Assembly: GCA_945892985.1 (NCBI GenBank)
Contig: CAMDDU010000002.1
Coordinates: 62,001 to 126,000 of the forward strand
Direction: 5' to 3'
Origin: CAITSH01 sp945892985
GTDB taxonomy: Bacteria; Pseudomonadota; Gammaproteobacteria; Burkholderiales; SG8-39
Length of the DNA stretch: 64,000 bases
Shown: piece by piece, positions 34,156 through 42,588 of the stretch
Layout of the letters: every line of letters begins with the position of its first letter
Position numbering within the stretch: the stretch's first letter is position 1
Made by a program: the position numbers and the translations under genes
Notes under the pieces: model-generated
Seen by the model: only the letters and a program-made list of their open reading frames with translations
Told to the model about the DNA's origin: nothing
Database searches by the model: none

Positions 34156-35550
34156 TTAGGGCGTCATCAGCTCGGCAATCTTGCCGGCATCGGCAAGTTT
34201 TTCGAGACCGAGCATGGCATCGCGTAGCGCCTCGACGCGGGCTTTGGGGAGAGCACGTGCCGCGAGTTTCTCGAATTTCGCGACGACGTCGTCCGCGCTC
34301 GCGAAGTTGCGCTCGCTGCCGCGCGGATATTCCTTTGCGCACTCCAGGCGTTCGCCGTCGCGCAAGAAAACCTCGACACGCACCATATGCCGGAATTTTG
34401 CGCCCCTGGCGGTGATAGCGTCGTCGTGCCTGACTTCCACCCTCTCCGCCAGAGCCATGCGCGCGGGATCAGCGACGATGGCTTCGGAAAACTGGTCGAC
34501 GAAGCAATCGCCTTCGAGCAACAGCGTGGCGACGCAAAAAGGCAGATTGAGTTGTGCCGAGGTCAGGCCCAGCGGACGGTATTTCCAACCGACGTGGTCC
34601 ATAGTCACCTGCGAGCCGTGCACGACGATCTTCTCGATATCGGTCGCGCCGAAGGGGTGTTTCGCCTGCATTTCGCGGATAGCGTCGAGCGTGGTGTGAT
34701 TGCTGCCGACGCAGGAGTAGAACTTGAGCGCAACGCCCATGGTCTGCCAGCTCTCACCCAGGCCCGCGGTGAGTTCCGCCAGATTGAAGCGGTCGGTGGA
34801 GCGCGAGAAGGTGGTGCAAAAACCGCCGTACTCGGACTCGAGCACGTTCTCTATGCCGGTAAATCCCTGCTCTGCAAACAGCGCGCCATACAGTCCGCTT
34901 TGCGCGGAACGTCCTGCGTGCATGCGCTTGACCATTGCGCCATATTGCGCCGCCATCAGGCCCGCAGCCTGGGTGCCGCCTATGCCAAGGGCGTGAACGG
35001 TCTTTTGCTCGTCCAGGCCCAAGCCGCGCGCCGCACCTGCGGCGGCGGAGAACACGCCGAGGGTCGCGCCCGAGTGCCAACCCTGGCCGATGTGCTCGGG
35101 CCCCATGCACAGTCCCACGCGCGGACCGATTTCATAGCCAGCCACCGCAGCAGCGAGAAATTCCTCCCCTGACATGCCGCGGCGAGTCTCGGCGATCGCG
35201 ATCAACCCGGGCAGCACCACTGCCCCCACGTGCAGCACGCCGGCGCGGTGCACGTCGTCCAGTTCGAAACCCTGCACCTGGGTGCCATTGACGAGTGCGG
35301 CATGCGGTGCTGACAGCTTTTGCTTCGTTCCCCAGACCGCGCAGTCGCCGGCCCGGTCCAGACCGCCCAGCGTATCGCGCAGGATGCGGCTCCATTCCAG
35401 GTGCGCGCCATATAACGCGCAGCCCAGCGAATCGAGCATCAAAAGCTTGATGCGCTCGCGCACTTCGGGCGGGACCGCGACGTACTTCAGTCCGGATACG
35501 AAGCGGGCGATGCCGCGCGTGTGGGGATTGTCCTGCGATGCTTCGCTCAT
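34156..35550 (-). CDS. MmgE/PrpD family protein 2
   Basis: A 464-residue second family member in the same operon. Segments include VPPEVRERIKLLMLDSLGCALYGAHLEWS, GTQVQGFELDDVHRAGVLHVGAVVLPGLIAIAE and GWHSGATLGVFSAAAGAARGLGLDEQ. It is clearly diverged from family protein 1, sharing only fold-level motifs, so the two may act on successive or stereochemically different intermediates. Twelve bases separate it from the CapA-like gene. Confidence 0.88.
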   Translation of the reverse strand: MSEASQDNPHTRGIARFVSGLKYVAVPPEVRERIKLLMLDSLGCALYGAHLEWSRILRDTLGGLDRAGDCAVWGTKQKLSAPHAALVNGTQVQGFELDDVHRAGVLHVGAVVLPGLIAIAETRRGMSGEEFLAAAVAGYEIGPRVGLCMGPEHIGQGWHSGATLGVFSAAAGAARGLGLDEQKTVHALGIGGTQAAGLMAAQYGAMVKRMHAGRSAQSGLYGALFAEQGFTGIENVLESEYGGFCTTFSRSTDRFNLAELTAGLGESWQTMGVALKFYSCVGSNHTTLDAIREMQAKHPFGATDIEKIVVHGSQVTMDHVGWKYRPLGLTSAQLNLPFCVATLLLEGDCFVDQFSEAIVADPARMALAERVEVRHDDAITARGAKFRHMVRVEVFLRDGERLECAKEYPRGSERNFASADDVVAKFEKLAARALPKARVEALRDAMLGLEKLADAGKIAELMTP

Positions 35551-35603
35551 GCTCTACTCTCTTCCTTTTTTATGCCGTTTGTTATTTCACAATACCTGCC
35601 ACT

Positions 35604-36881
35604 TCAACCGCCGAGAATACCCTCCATCCATTCCGCTGCGGCCAGTGCACGCGCATCTCCACCGCGCCTGGCGATGATCTGTATTCCCACGGGCAGGCCG
35701 TTCGGTCCTGTTCCGGCCGGGACGGTGATGCATGGAACGTGCATCAGCGTCCAGCTTCGATTGAATGCGGCGCTGCCTGTGGCGGCATGCCCCTTGGGCG
35801 CCTCGCCCGTGGTCGCCGCGCCCAGCAGGATGTCATGGTCCCTGAACACATCGTCCAGTGAACGCCGGCAATCCTCGGCCACCGCCTGCTTCGCATCGTA
35901 CAGGACGGGGTCCACCGCCTGTCCTTGTTCAAGGCGCCCGCGCAACGCGTCGCTCAGCGCGGCGCGGTGCGATTGCATTTCGAAGGCAAGCGCGCGCGCC
36001 ATTTCGTAGTATTCGATGTCGTGGTGCGCGCGATCGGCCTGCGCAAATAGGGCCGGCATCACCGCCTCGGTGATGCGCGCCCCCGCGACTGAAAATATCC
36101 GCACGGCGGCCTCCAGCAAGACAACGGTTTCCGGCTCGGCTTGTCCCCATTCGTGAGTACGCCATATCCCTACGCGCTCGACACGCCCAGCCGGGAATTC
36201 ACGCAATGCAGGGCGGCCGGCCGCGGCCGACGCCAGCAGCGCGGCGTCGCGCACCGTCCGTGCCATCACGCCCACCGTGTCCAGCGATTCGGACAGCGGC
36301 TTTACGCCATGACGGTTGATCATGCCGAAGCTCGGTTTGTATCCGACAATGCCGCAATAGCTTGCCGGACGAATCAGCGAACCCCCGGTCTGCGTCCCCA
36401 GCGCAGCGGGCACCATGAAATCCGCCACGCTCGCCGCCGAACCGCTGGAGGAACCGCCGGGCGTGTGCGCCGGATTGAGCGGGTTCACGGTCCGACCAGG
36501 ATGGCTGCTGGCAAACTCGGTCGTCACTGTCTTGCCACAAATGAGCCCCCCGGCGGCACGAATCAGCGCCACGCAAGCCGCGTCCCAAGCCGGTCTATGC
36601 CCCGCGTAGACAGGCGAGCCGTATTGGGTTGGCATATCGGCCGTCGCGATGATGTCCTTTACCGCGACAGGAAGTCCGTGCAGGGGCCCGCGGATAGGAC
36701 CGGCGTCTAGCACCCTTGCAGCGTGCAGCAGTTGCTCCGGATCAAGATGGGCCCAGGCGCCGATGGCGGGCTCGCGCACCGCAATGCGCTCAAGGTGCGC
36801 GCGAGCGACCTCTTCGGCGTCGACCGAGCGGGACTGCAGCCGCGCGGCAAGTTCGCACGCGGACAGCCGATTGAGTTCCAT
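35604..36881 (-). CDS. Amidase signature family hydrolase
   Basis: A 425-residue amidase with an intact Ser-cisSer-Lys triad: Lys75 in LPVAVKDIIA, cis-Ser in TPGGSSSGSAAS (about 144-146) and the nucleophile Ser168 in TQTGGSLIRPASYCG. It would hydrolyse a carboxamide or carbamoyl group. The ATG at 36881 is used; a TTG codon just before it is also in frame. It lies 15 bases from the PuuE-like gene, and together they could open and deamidate a cyclic amide or ureide. Confidence 0.92.
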   Translation of the reverse strand: MELNRLSACELAARLQSRSVDAEEVARAHLERIAVREPAIGAWAHLDPEQLLHAARVLDAGPIRGPLHGLPVAVKDIIATADMPTQYGSPVYAGHRPAWDAACVALIRAAGGLICGKTVTTEFASSHPGRTVNPLNPAHTPGGSSSGSAASVADFMVPAALGTQTGGSLIRPASYCGIVGYKPSFGMINRHGVKPLSESLDTVGVMARTVRDAALLASAAAGRPALREFPAGRVERVGIWRTHEWGQAEPETVVLLEAAVRIFSVAGARITEAVMPALFAQADRAHHDIEYYEMARALAFEMQSHRAALSDALRGRLEQGQAVDPVLYDAKQAVAEDCRRSLDDVFRDHDILLGAATTGEAPKGHAATGSAAFNRSWTLMHVPCITVPAGTGPNGLPVGIQIIARRGGDARALAAAEWMEGILGG

Positions 36882-36896
36882 CAAAAGGGGCGTCGC

Positions 36897-37778
36897 CTAA
36901 AAGGTCGCGCCCGACTTCAGGTAATGCCGCACGATTTCCTCGCCAGTGGCGAACCATACGCGCGGATGTCGGCGCATATAGGCAAAAGCGCGGTCCAGCG
37001 AATCAATGCGGTGCGGCACACCCATCATGAACGGGTGCAGGCAGACCGCCATGACCCGCCCCGACTGCACGCCCTCGCGGTAGAGCACATCGAACTGCCG
37101 TTTGATCATGGCCTCGAATTCGTCGGGGTTGCCGAAGCGGTAATAGATATGGGAAGAATCGTTGATCTCGTAGGAATACGGAATCGACACGATGCGCTTT
37201 CCGCCGACGTCCATGAGATAGGGTTGGTCGTCGTTGACCCAATCGGCGACATACAGGCAGCCCTCGTCAATTAGGTGGTCCAGCGTGTTCCAGGATTCGG
37301 CCAGCGCGGAACCGAGCCAGCCCACGGGCCGCTTGCCGCTCTCGACGGCGATCCGGTCGAGTGCGTTCCGAATGAGCGCCTTTTCCTGCTCGGGCGGCAC
37401 GGCATTCAAGCGTTGCGTGTTGGTCTTGTTGTGCCCCAGCAATTCCCAGCCGAGCCGCACGGCCTCCGCGATGATCTCCGGGTGATGGTCGCAAATATCA
37501 CTGTTGACGGTCGCCGACGCCCGGATGCCGTGCTTTCCCAGTACCTCCATCATGCGCCAGATGCCGACACGGTTGCCGTAATCACGCTGCGACCAGGCGC
37601 GCACGCCGGGCACGGGGCCCTTGCCCTCAAACGGGTGTCCGGACAGCGCGTCTTTCAGGGAAAAGAATTCAATGTTGGGAATGACCCAGACCGCGAGTTG
37701 GGCGTCATTTGGCCATGTGATTTTTGGCCTGCGTGTGATGGGGATATAGGGAAACGGCCCGTAGTCGCGTGCTTCCAT
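36897..37778 (-). CDS. Polysaccharide-deacetylase-fold hydrolase (PuuE-like)
   Basis: A 293-residue NodB-fold protein closest in style to PuuE-type allantoinases: PNDAQLAVWVIPNIEFF, WSQRDYGNRVGIWRMMEVLGKHGIRASATVNSDICDHHPEI and GWELLGHNKTNTQRLN, then VCLHPFMMGVPHRI near the end. The canonical first TFDD metal motif of chitin-type deacetylases is not present, as in PuuE relatives. It probably cleaves a C-N bond in a ring or acyl amide rather than a cell-wall sugar. No signal peptide. Confidence 0.82.
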   Translation of the reverse strand: MEARDYGPFPYIPITRRPKITWPNDAQLAVWVIPNIEFFSLKDALSGHPFEGKGPVPGVRAWSQRDYGNRVGIWRMMEVLGKHGIRASATVNSDICDHHPEIIAEAVRLGWELLGHNKTNTQRLNAVPPEQEKALIRNALDRIAVESGKRPVGWLGSALAESWNTLDHLIDEGCLYVADWVNDDQPYLMDVGGKRIVSIPYSYEINDSSHIYYRFGNPDEFEAMIKRQFDVLYREGVQSGRVMAVCLHPFMMGVPHRIDSLDRAFAYMRRHPRVWFATGEEIVRHYLKSGATF

Positions 37779-37801
37779 GTCCTAGCCGCCCGTGCCGGCC
37801 T

Positions 37802-38206
37802 TCAGGCCGCTTTCCCCGTGCTTTTCCAGACGGTGATGCGCCTGATCTTGCGCCCCTCAAACTCGAACAGATCGATATTGTCCGCCGTGCGTTCAGCACC
37901 GCCCTTGTCGGTGCGCCGCACCGCGAAACGCGTTGCCACGCGGCCGCTTGCCGCATCAGCCACATGGAGAAAATCACCGTGCCAGGACTTAACCACCTGT
38001 TTTGCGCGCTGCTCGAAGTAGGTCTTTACGCCTTCGTCACGACCTTCGTAGCGAAGCCCCTCGGTCAAGTATTCCACTACGCAATCGCGTGCCATGGTCT
38101 GCAGCGTGCCGGCCACGTCGCAGCTATCGGCGCTGGCGAAGTAGGCTTCGACGTACGCTATGAGTTCGCCAGCGCTGGGTCCCGGCTTCGCCGCATTCCC
38201 GTCCAC
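37802..38206 (-). CDS. SnoaL/NTF2-like protein in the amidase operon
   Basis: A 134-residue NTF2-fold protein (ELIAYVEAYFASADSCDVAGTLQTMARDCVVEYLTEGLRYEGRDEGVKTYFEQRA). The GTG at 38206 is preferred because GGAG ends 6 bases upstream and overlaps the end of the Bug gene; a second GTG at 38212 overlapping the Bug stop is possible. Sits between Bug and PuuE-like genes, so it is likely to act on the imported compound, as an isomerase or binding protein. Confidence 0.75.
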   Translation of the reverse strand: MDGNAAKPGPSAGELIAYVEAYFASADSCDVAGTLQTMARDCVVEYLTEGLRYEGRDEGVKTYFEQRAKQVVKSWHGDFLHVADAASGRVATRFAVRRTDKGGAERTADNIDLFEFEGRKIRRITVWKSTGKAA

Positions 38207-38208
38207 GT

Positions 38209-39186
38209 TCACTCCAGTTCGGCTCCGGACGCCTTCACCACGTTCGACCACTTCACCACCTCGGTCCGGATGTAGGCACTGAAAGCCTCCGGCGTGCCGG
38301 AAACAGGCTCTATCCCGAGGGCGTTGAACCGCCCCTTCAGATCGGCGCTGTTGACAATTTTGATGAGCTCCGCATTGAGTTTCATGACGATATCCCGCGG
38401 CAGCCCGGCCGGCCCCAGAATGCCGTACCACGACGTAGCGTCATACTCCGGCAGGCCCGACTCGGCCATGGTGGGAATGTCCGGAAGCAACGCGGAACGC
38501 CTGGGCGTGGTCACCGCAAGGGCGCGAATCTGGTCCGACTTCACGAAAGGTAGCAATGCCGCGAGGTCGGAGTAGAGGAGTTGCACACGCGAAGTCGCGA
38601 GATCGCCTATAGCGGCGCCACCGCTCTTGTACGGCACATGCGTCAAGTCCACCTTCGCGAGAGTATTGAACATCTCCCCCATCAGGTGCATGGAGCTGCC
38701 TTTTCCGGACGTGCCGTAATTCAGCTGGCCAGCATTCGCTTTGGCATACGCAATGAAACCGCGCAGATCCTTGGCAGGCGATGAAGCGGGCACCGCCATC
38801 AGGAAGGAGCCGGTTCCTATTTGCATGACAGGGGTGAGGCTCTTGACCGGATCGAAACCGCGCTTAGGATAAAGCCCGACGTTGGCGGCGATGGTACTGG
38901 TTGCCCCTATCATGATGGTGTATCCGTCGGGCGCCGCACCGGCAACCACATCGGTGCCCAGCATGCCGCCCGCGCCCGCCCGGTTGTCGACCACGACAGG
39001 CTGACCGAGATTCTCGCTCAGCTTCTGCGCAATGATGCGGCCGACGATGTCGTTGCTGCCACCGGGGCCGAAGGGGATGATCAGCCGGATCGGCTTGTTC
39101 GGATACGTCTGGGCGGAGACATTGCCGACTGCGAAGAGTGCGGCGGCAAACGCAAGCACCGCACCGAAAATTCGTGCCTTGTTCAA
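38209..39186 (-). CDS. Bug-type TTT substrate-binding protein 4
   Basis: Receptor of 325 residues, first gene of the seven-gene leftward operon. Signal peptide ARIFGAVLAFAAALFAVGNVSA, ligand loop TYPNKPIRLIIPFGPGGSNDIVGRIIAQKL (Asn-Asp at the usual Ser/Thr-Asp position), VVDNRAGAGGMLGTD and HVPYKSGGAAIGDLATSRVQLLY. Being first in the operon, it probably defines the substrate of the hydrolases downstream. Confidence 0.92.
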   Translation of the reverse strand: MNKARIFGAVLAFAAALFAVGNVSAQTYPNKPIRLIIPFGPGGSNDIVGRIIAQKLSENLGQPVVVDNRAGAGGMLGTDVVAGAAPDGYTIMIGATSTIAANVGLYPKRGFDPVKSLTPVMQIGTGSFLMAVPASSPAKDLRGFIAYAKANAGQLNYGTSGKGSSMHLMGEMFNTLAKVDLTHVPYKSGGAAIGDLATSRVQLLYSDLAALLPFVKSDQIRALAVTTPRRSALLPDIPTMAESGLPEYDATSWYGILGPAGLPRDIVMKLNAELIKIVNSADLKGRFNALGIEPVSGTPEAFSAYIRTEVVKWSNVVKASGAELE

Positions 39187-39412
39187 GTCATTCTCCTTGC
39201 CTTGTTTTGTCCGGGCCCGCCGGAGCGGATTACCGACCCGATCGAAATTGCATTGCTTGCCTGAATTATACCGAACGCGACAGGTGGCACAAGGGTGGTT
39301 ACAAGCATTACAGCATGTATGCTAATAATATTGCTATAGAGTAAATTCCAGATGGCGGAACAAATCCGGCCGGGCAATGTCCGTCCGTAGGACAGACAAC
39401 AAAGGAGCAGGC
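39187..39412. promoter_or_regulatory. Divergent promoter/operator region of the island
   Basis: This AT-rich stretch separates the leftward operon from the racemase-fold gene. It contains the inverted repeat AGCATGTATGCT (39312-39323) within a larger imperfect palindrome (AGCATTA, TAATAATATTGCT). TATAGA at 39335 could be a -10 box for the rightward gene. The regulator is not encoded alongside. Confidence 0.5.
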
Positions 39413-40228
39413 ATGCGCATATGGGAACAGGGTTTGGTGGCGACATACTCGCTGCCCGGATACAAGGAGCTCGTCCTCGAGCACTACGCCGAATACACAC
39501 GACCGGGAACGGAGATCGTAGTGCACGGCGTGCGTGACCGCGCGAGCGAGGCGGGTGCGGGTATCGCCGGCCGCGCGGTGAATTTCGCCTACCTGCACCG
39601 CTTCCATGATACGCAGATCATTGAGAACGTCCGTCGCGCGGAGCGCGAAGGCTTCGACGCAGTGATCATCGGTGTGCTGCAGGACCCCGGATTGATGGTG
39701 GCACGCACCTTAGTCGACATTCCCGTCATCGGGTACGGCGAGATATCGATGCTGACCGCCTGCATGCACGGCAGCCGGTTTGCCTTCGTCGGCATCAATC
39801 CCGAAATGGACCCGCTGGTGCGCACGATGATCCGCGACCAGGGCATGGAAGCAAAAGCGGCACCGACGGCCTACATGGACTGCGGCTACCAGCAGCTTTA
39901 CGACGCCGTGAACGGCAAGCCCGAAGCGTTCAAGGCGGCGTTCCTCGCTGCCGCGCGAAAATCAATGCGCGAGCACGGCACCGACGTATTCCTGCCCGGC
40001 CAGACCATCATTGCCGAACTGTTGTGGCGGGAGGGTCTGCGCGAAATCGACGGCGCGCTGGTGCTCGATCCGCGCCTACCGCTGCTCAGAATGGCCGAGA
40101 TGCTGATTGACATGCGTCGCGCCGGGTTCAGCACTTCGCGACGCGGGTTTTATTGGGCGAAACCGCCGCAAGACCTCGAGCAGGGCGTGCGCGATTTCTA
40201 CGCCACGCCCGACCAACCGAACCCTTAG
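39413..40228 (+). CDS. Asp/Glu/hydantoin racemase-fold protein without the catalytic cysteines
   Basis: A 271-residue protein of the Asp/Glu racemase superfamily (MRIWEQGLVATYSLPGYKEL, IIENVRRAEREGFDAVIIG, IPVIGYGEISMLTACM). Active racemases carry one Cys after the first strand pair and another late in the fold; here the first position reads GVLQDPG (Val88) and the second region reads TDVFLPGQTIIAELL with no Cys. It is probably not a two-Cys racemase, but a related lyase, isomerase or binding protein. AAAGGAG precedes the ATG. Divergent from the operon, sharing its control region. Confidence 0.82.
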   Translation: MRIWEQGLVATYSLPGYKELVLEHYAEYTRPGTEIVVHGVRDRASEAGAGIAGRAVNFAYLHRFHDTQIIENVRRAEREGFDAVIIGVLQDPGLMVARTLVDIPVIGYGEISMLTACMHGSRFAFVGINPEMDPLVRTMIRDQGMEAKAAPTAYMDCGYQQLYDAVNGKPEAFKAAFLAAARKSMREHGTDVFLPGQTIIAELLWREGLREIDGALVLDPRLPLLRMAEMLIDMRRAGFSTSRRGFYWAKPPQDLEQGVRDFYATPDQPNP

Positions 40229-40234
40229 TCAGGA

Positions 40235-40313
40235 GCAGGCGCTCGACCTGTGGCGTGAAATTATCTGAGCTTAATCGCTGCATAAAAAAAGGCCGGCTAT
40301 ATGCCGGCCTTTT
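40235..40313. repeat. Duplicated block B, right copy, with terminator
   Basis: The counterpart of 31666-31744, in the same orientation, starting 7 bases after the racemase-fold gene stop. It carries the same AAAAGGCCGGC/GCCGGCCTTTT hairpin (40287-40313), which would end that gene's transcript. Confidence 0.85.
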
Positions 40314-40423
40314 TATGTGCGCCCGGCTTGGATTTGGATGGCCTGCTGGCGCTCTGTGTCCTCGAGCAAGCGCAGTCCGGCACGGACGACTTCACTGGCG
40401 TTGTTGTAGCGGCCGCTGCCATA
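40313..40423 (-). pseudogene. Relic of a ParD-type antitoxin
   Basis: On the minus strand the frame reads YGSGRYNNASEVVRAGL then RLLEDTERQQAIQIQAG. This is the conserved C-terminal DNA-binding half of ParD/CopG-type antitoxins (S-G-R-Y-x-N-A-S-E-V-V-R-x-G-L). The N-terminal part does not continue in this frame: the upstream 90 bases read as Arg/Gly-rich sequence, so a frameshift or deletion has occurred. No ParE toxin follows. Confidence 0.6.
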
Positions 40424-40526
40424 GACGCAACGACGCAACGCCTGCGCCGCCCCGCCCCGCCCGGAGCGACGACCGACTGGCCGCAAAACGTGCTCATCCC
40501 CATGACCTAGCACCGAGCCCTCGCAC

Positions 40527-40691
40527 TGCGCTGCCGGTTGGTGCGACTCAGGAAGGGCGTCGTTTTGATTGTGGCGGCATTGCAATTTTTACCATTGGCC
40601 GGGGATGGGTCCAAATTGCGTTCGTAGTAGTGCTTGGGCACGCTAAACGAGCGGCAAACAACTTCTATCGGCCGGGCACGTGAAATTAGGG
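40527..40691. repeat. Duplicated block A, right copy
   Basis: Same orientation and same length as 31460-31624, offset by 9067 bases. It ends 24 bases before the point where the truncated lldD sequence begins. Together the A and B copies bracket the island. Confidence 0.9.
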
Positions 40692-40715
40692 CGGGTGATT
40701 TTCCTGTCTCTTTTC

Positions 40716-40982
40716 GCCATCGGCATGCTGCATGCCGGTCAGGCCCACGGGCGCGATGGTCACGGGCATCTTTACATCAATGCCCGCCATCTTGGTAGCG
40801 GTGCTGCGGTTTTCCATGTTCACCGCCACGCGCTGGCGCAGTTTTATTTTTTTAAAATATTCAGAGTTGGCGCGGTGGGTGCCCTCGGTCCAAGAGCCCG
40901 AATCGGCATAGTCGTAAAACATGCGGAGCACCCGCTTCTTAGCCAAAACGCGCAGGTCTTCAATATTGGTAATCACTGGGAT
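40716..40982 (-). pseudogene. lldD: Truncated FMN-dependent L-lactate dehydrogenase (5' part only)
   Basis: About 90 residues of the N-terminus of an FMN-dependent alpha-hydroxyacid dehydrogenase: PVITNIEDLRVLAKKRV, MFYDYADSGSWTEGTHRAN, then APVGLTGMQHADGE. A complete protein has about 380 residues; homology stops abruptly at about 40716 where sequence joining block A begins. The expected ATG (after an AAAGGAG at about 40988) is ATC at 40980-40982, so the start codon is lost as well. Non-functional. Confidence 0.8.
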
Positions 40983-41190
40983 GCAAGTCTCCTTTTGTGT
41001 GCAGCGCATGGTACGCGGGGCAGCCTGGCCGATGCGTGAAATACGGTGTTTATCGATTGAAATTTTTTAAAATCGTAACTATAAGTTTTTTGCATAACCA
41101 TGCTTTTAAAGAGTGTTGGCGTGTTTTCCCGCTTGTCTTTACAGTCCATTTATTCAAGCCCGCAATTAGCAACCAACTCAAGGAACTGCC

Positions 41191-42588
41191 ATGATCCAAC
41201 GCACCCGTACCGAGCACGATTTTCTAGGTGAAAAGCAAATCCCCATGAACGCTTATTGGGGCGTGCACACTGCCCGTGCGGTGGAAAACTTTCCCATCTC
41301 GGGCATCGCTATTTCGGCCATGCCCGATTTGATTCGGGCCTTTGGCTTTGTCAAAAAAGCCGCCACCCGCGCCAACGTAGAGCTGGGCTGCCTGAGCAAA
41401 GAGCGCGGTGACGCTATTCTTGCTGCGTGCGACGACCTGATAGCGGGCCTGCACCACAGAGAGTTTGTGGTGGACGTGATTCAAGGCGGCGCGGGTACCT
41501 CCACCAATATGAACGCGAACGAGGTCATTGCCAATATTGCGCTCGAAAAGCTAGGCCACCCCAAGGGCCACTACGAAGTGCTGCACCCCAACGACCACGT
41601 GAACGCATCGCAAAGCACCAACGACGTGTACCCCACGGCCGTGCGCTTGTCCCTCTGGTTTGCCATCGAAGGCTTGCTGGGCGCGATGGCCGAGTTGCGC
41701 GTGGGCTTTGCCGACAAAGCGGAAGAGTTCAAAAACGTGCTCAAAATTGGCCGCACCCAGTTGCAAGATGCCGTGCCCATGACCCTGGGCCAAGAATTTT
41801 CTACCTACGCGGTGATGATTGAAGAAGACGAAGCCCGCCTGCGCGAAGCACGTGCCTTGATTGAAGAAATCAACCTAGGCGCCACCGCCATTGGCACTGG
41901 CATCAACACCCCCAAGGGCTATGCCGACATTGCTTGCCGATATTTGGCCGTGGAGAGTGGTGTGCCCGTCAAAAAGGCACACAACCTGATTGAAGCCACG
42001 CAAGACACCGGCGCCTTTGTGCAACTCTCTGGCGTGCTCAAGCGCGTGGCCACCAAGCTCAGCAAAATTTGCAACGATTTGCGCTTGCTCTCCAGCGGCC
42101 CGCAAGCAGGCTTTGGCGACATTAAGCTGCCTGCGCGCCAAGCGGGCTCTAGCATCATGCCGGGTAAGGTAAACCCTGTTATTCCTGAGGTTATGAATCA
42201 GGTGGCCTTTGAAGTCATTGGCAACGACATGACGGTGACCATGGCTTCTGAAGCCGGCCAGCTGCAGCTCAACGCGTTCGAGCCCATCATGGGCTGGAGT
42301 TTGTTTAAAAGCATCAAACATCTCAACCAAGGCTGCCGTACGCTCTTGACCAACTGCGTGGTGGGCATCGAAGCCAACCACGAGCTGCTGGCCAAGCGGG
42401 TGCGCGAATCGGTCACGCTGGTGACCGCTTTGAACCCCATCATTGGCTATGAGAAATCAGCCCTCATTGCCAAGACCGCTATGGCCACCGGCAAGCCCAT
42501 TGGTGAAGTGGCCGAGTCCTTGGGCATCATGACCGCCCGTGAACTAGAAGCACTGCTGGTGCCAGACAAGCTGACCCAGCCTATCTAA
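41191..42588 (+). CDS. aspA: Aspartate ammonia-lyase
   Basis: A 465-residue class II fumarase/aspartase. The signature GSSIMPGKVNP with the catalytic Ser loop is present, along with GGAGTSTNMNANEVIAN, HPNDHVNASQSTNDVYPTA and GTGINTPKGYA. The TSTNMN and NDHVN segments and the start TRTEHDFLGEKQIPMNAYWGVHTARAVENFPIS favour aspartase over fumarase. Codon use differs from the surrounding core genes (more TTG, CAA, GAA and T/A-ending codons), and both flanks are broken genes, so the gene was probably acquired. It is the only intact gene in this 2.4 kb fragment. Confidence 0.9.
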   Translation: MIQRTRTEHDFLGEKQIPMNAYWGVHTARAVENFPISGIAISAMPDLIRAFGFVKKAATRANVELGCLSKERGDAILAACDDLIAGLHHREFVVDVIQGGAGTSTNMNANEVIANIALEKLGHPKGHYEVLHPNDHVNASQSTNDVYPTAVRLSLWFAIEGLLGAMAELRVGFADKAEEFKNVLKIGRTQLQDAVPMTLGQEFSTYAVMIEEDEARLREARALIEEINLGATAIGTGINTPKGYADIACRYLAVESGVPVKKAHNLIEATQDTGAFVQLSGVLKRVATKLSKICNDLRLLSSGPQAGFGDIKLPARQAGSSIMPGKVNPVIPEVMNQVAFEVIGNDMTVTMASEAGQLQLNAFEPIMGWSLFKSIKHLNQGCRTLLTNCVVGIEANHELLAKRVRESVTLVTALNPIIGYEKSALIAKTAMATGKPIGEVAESLGIMTARELEALLVPDKLTQPI

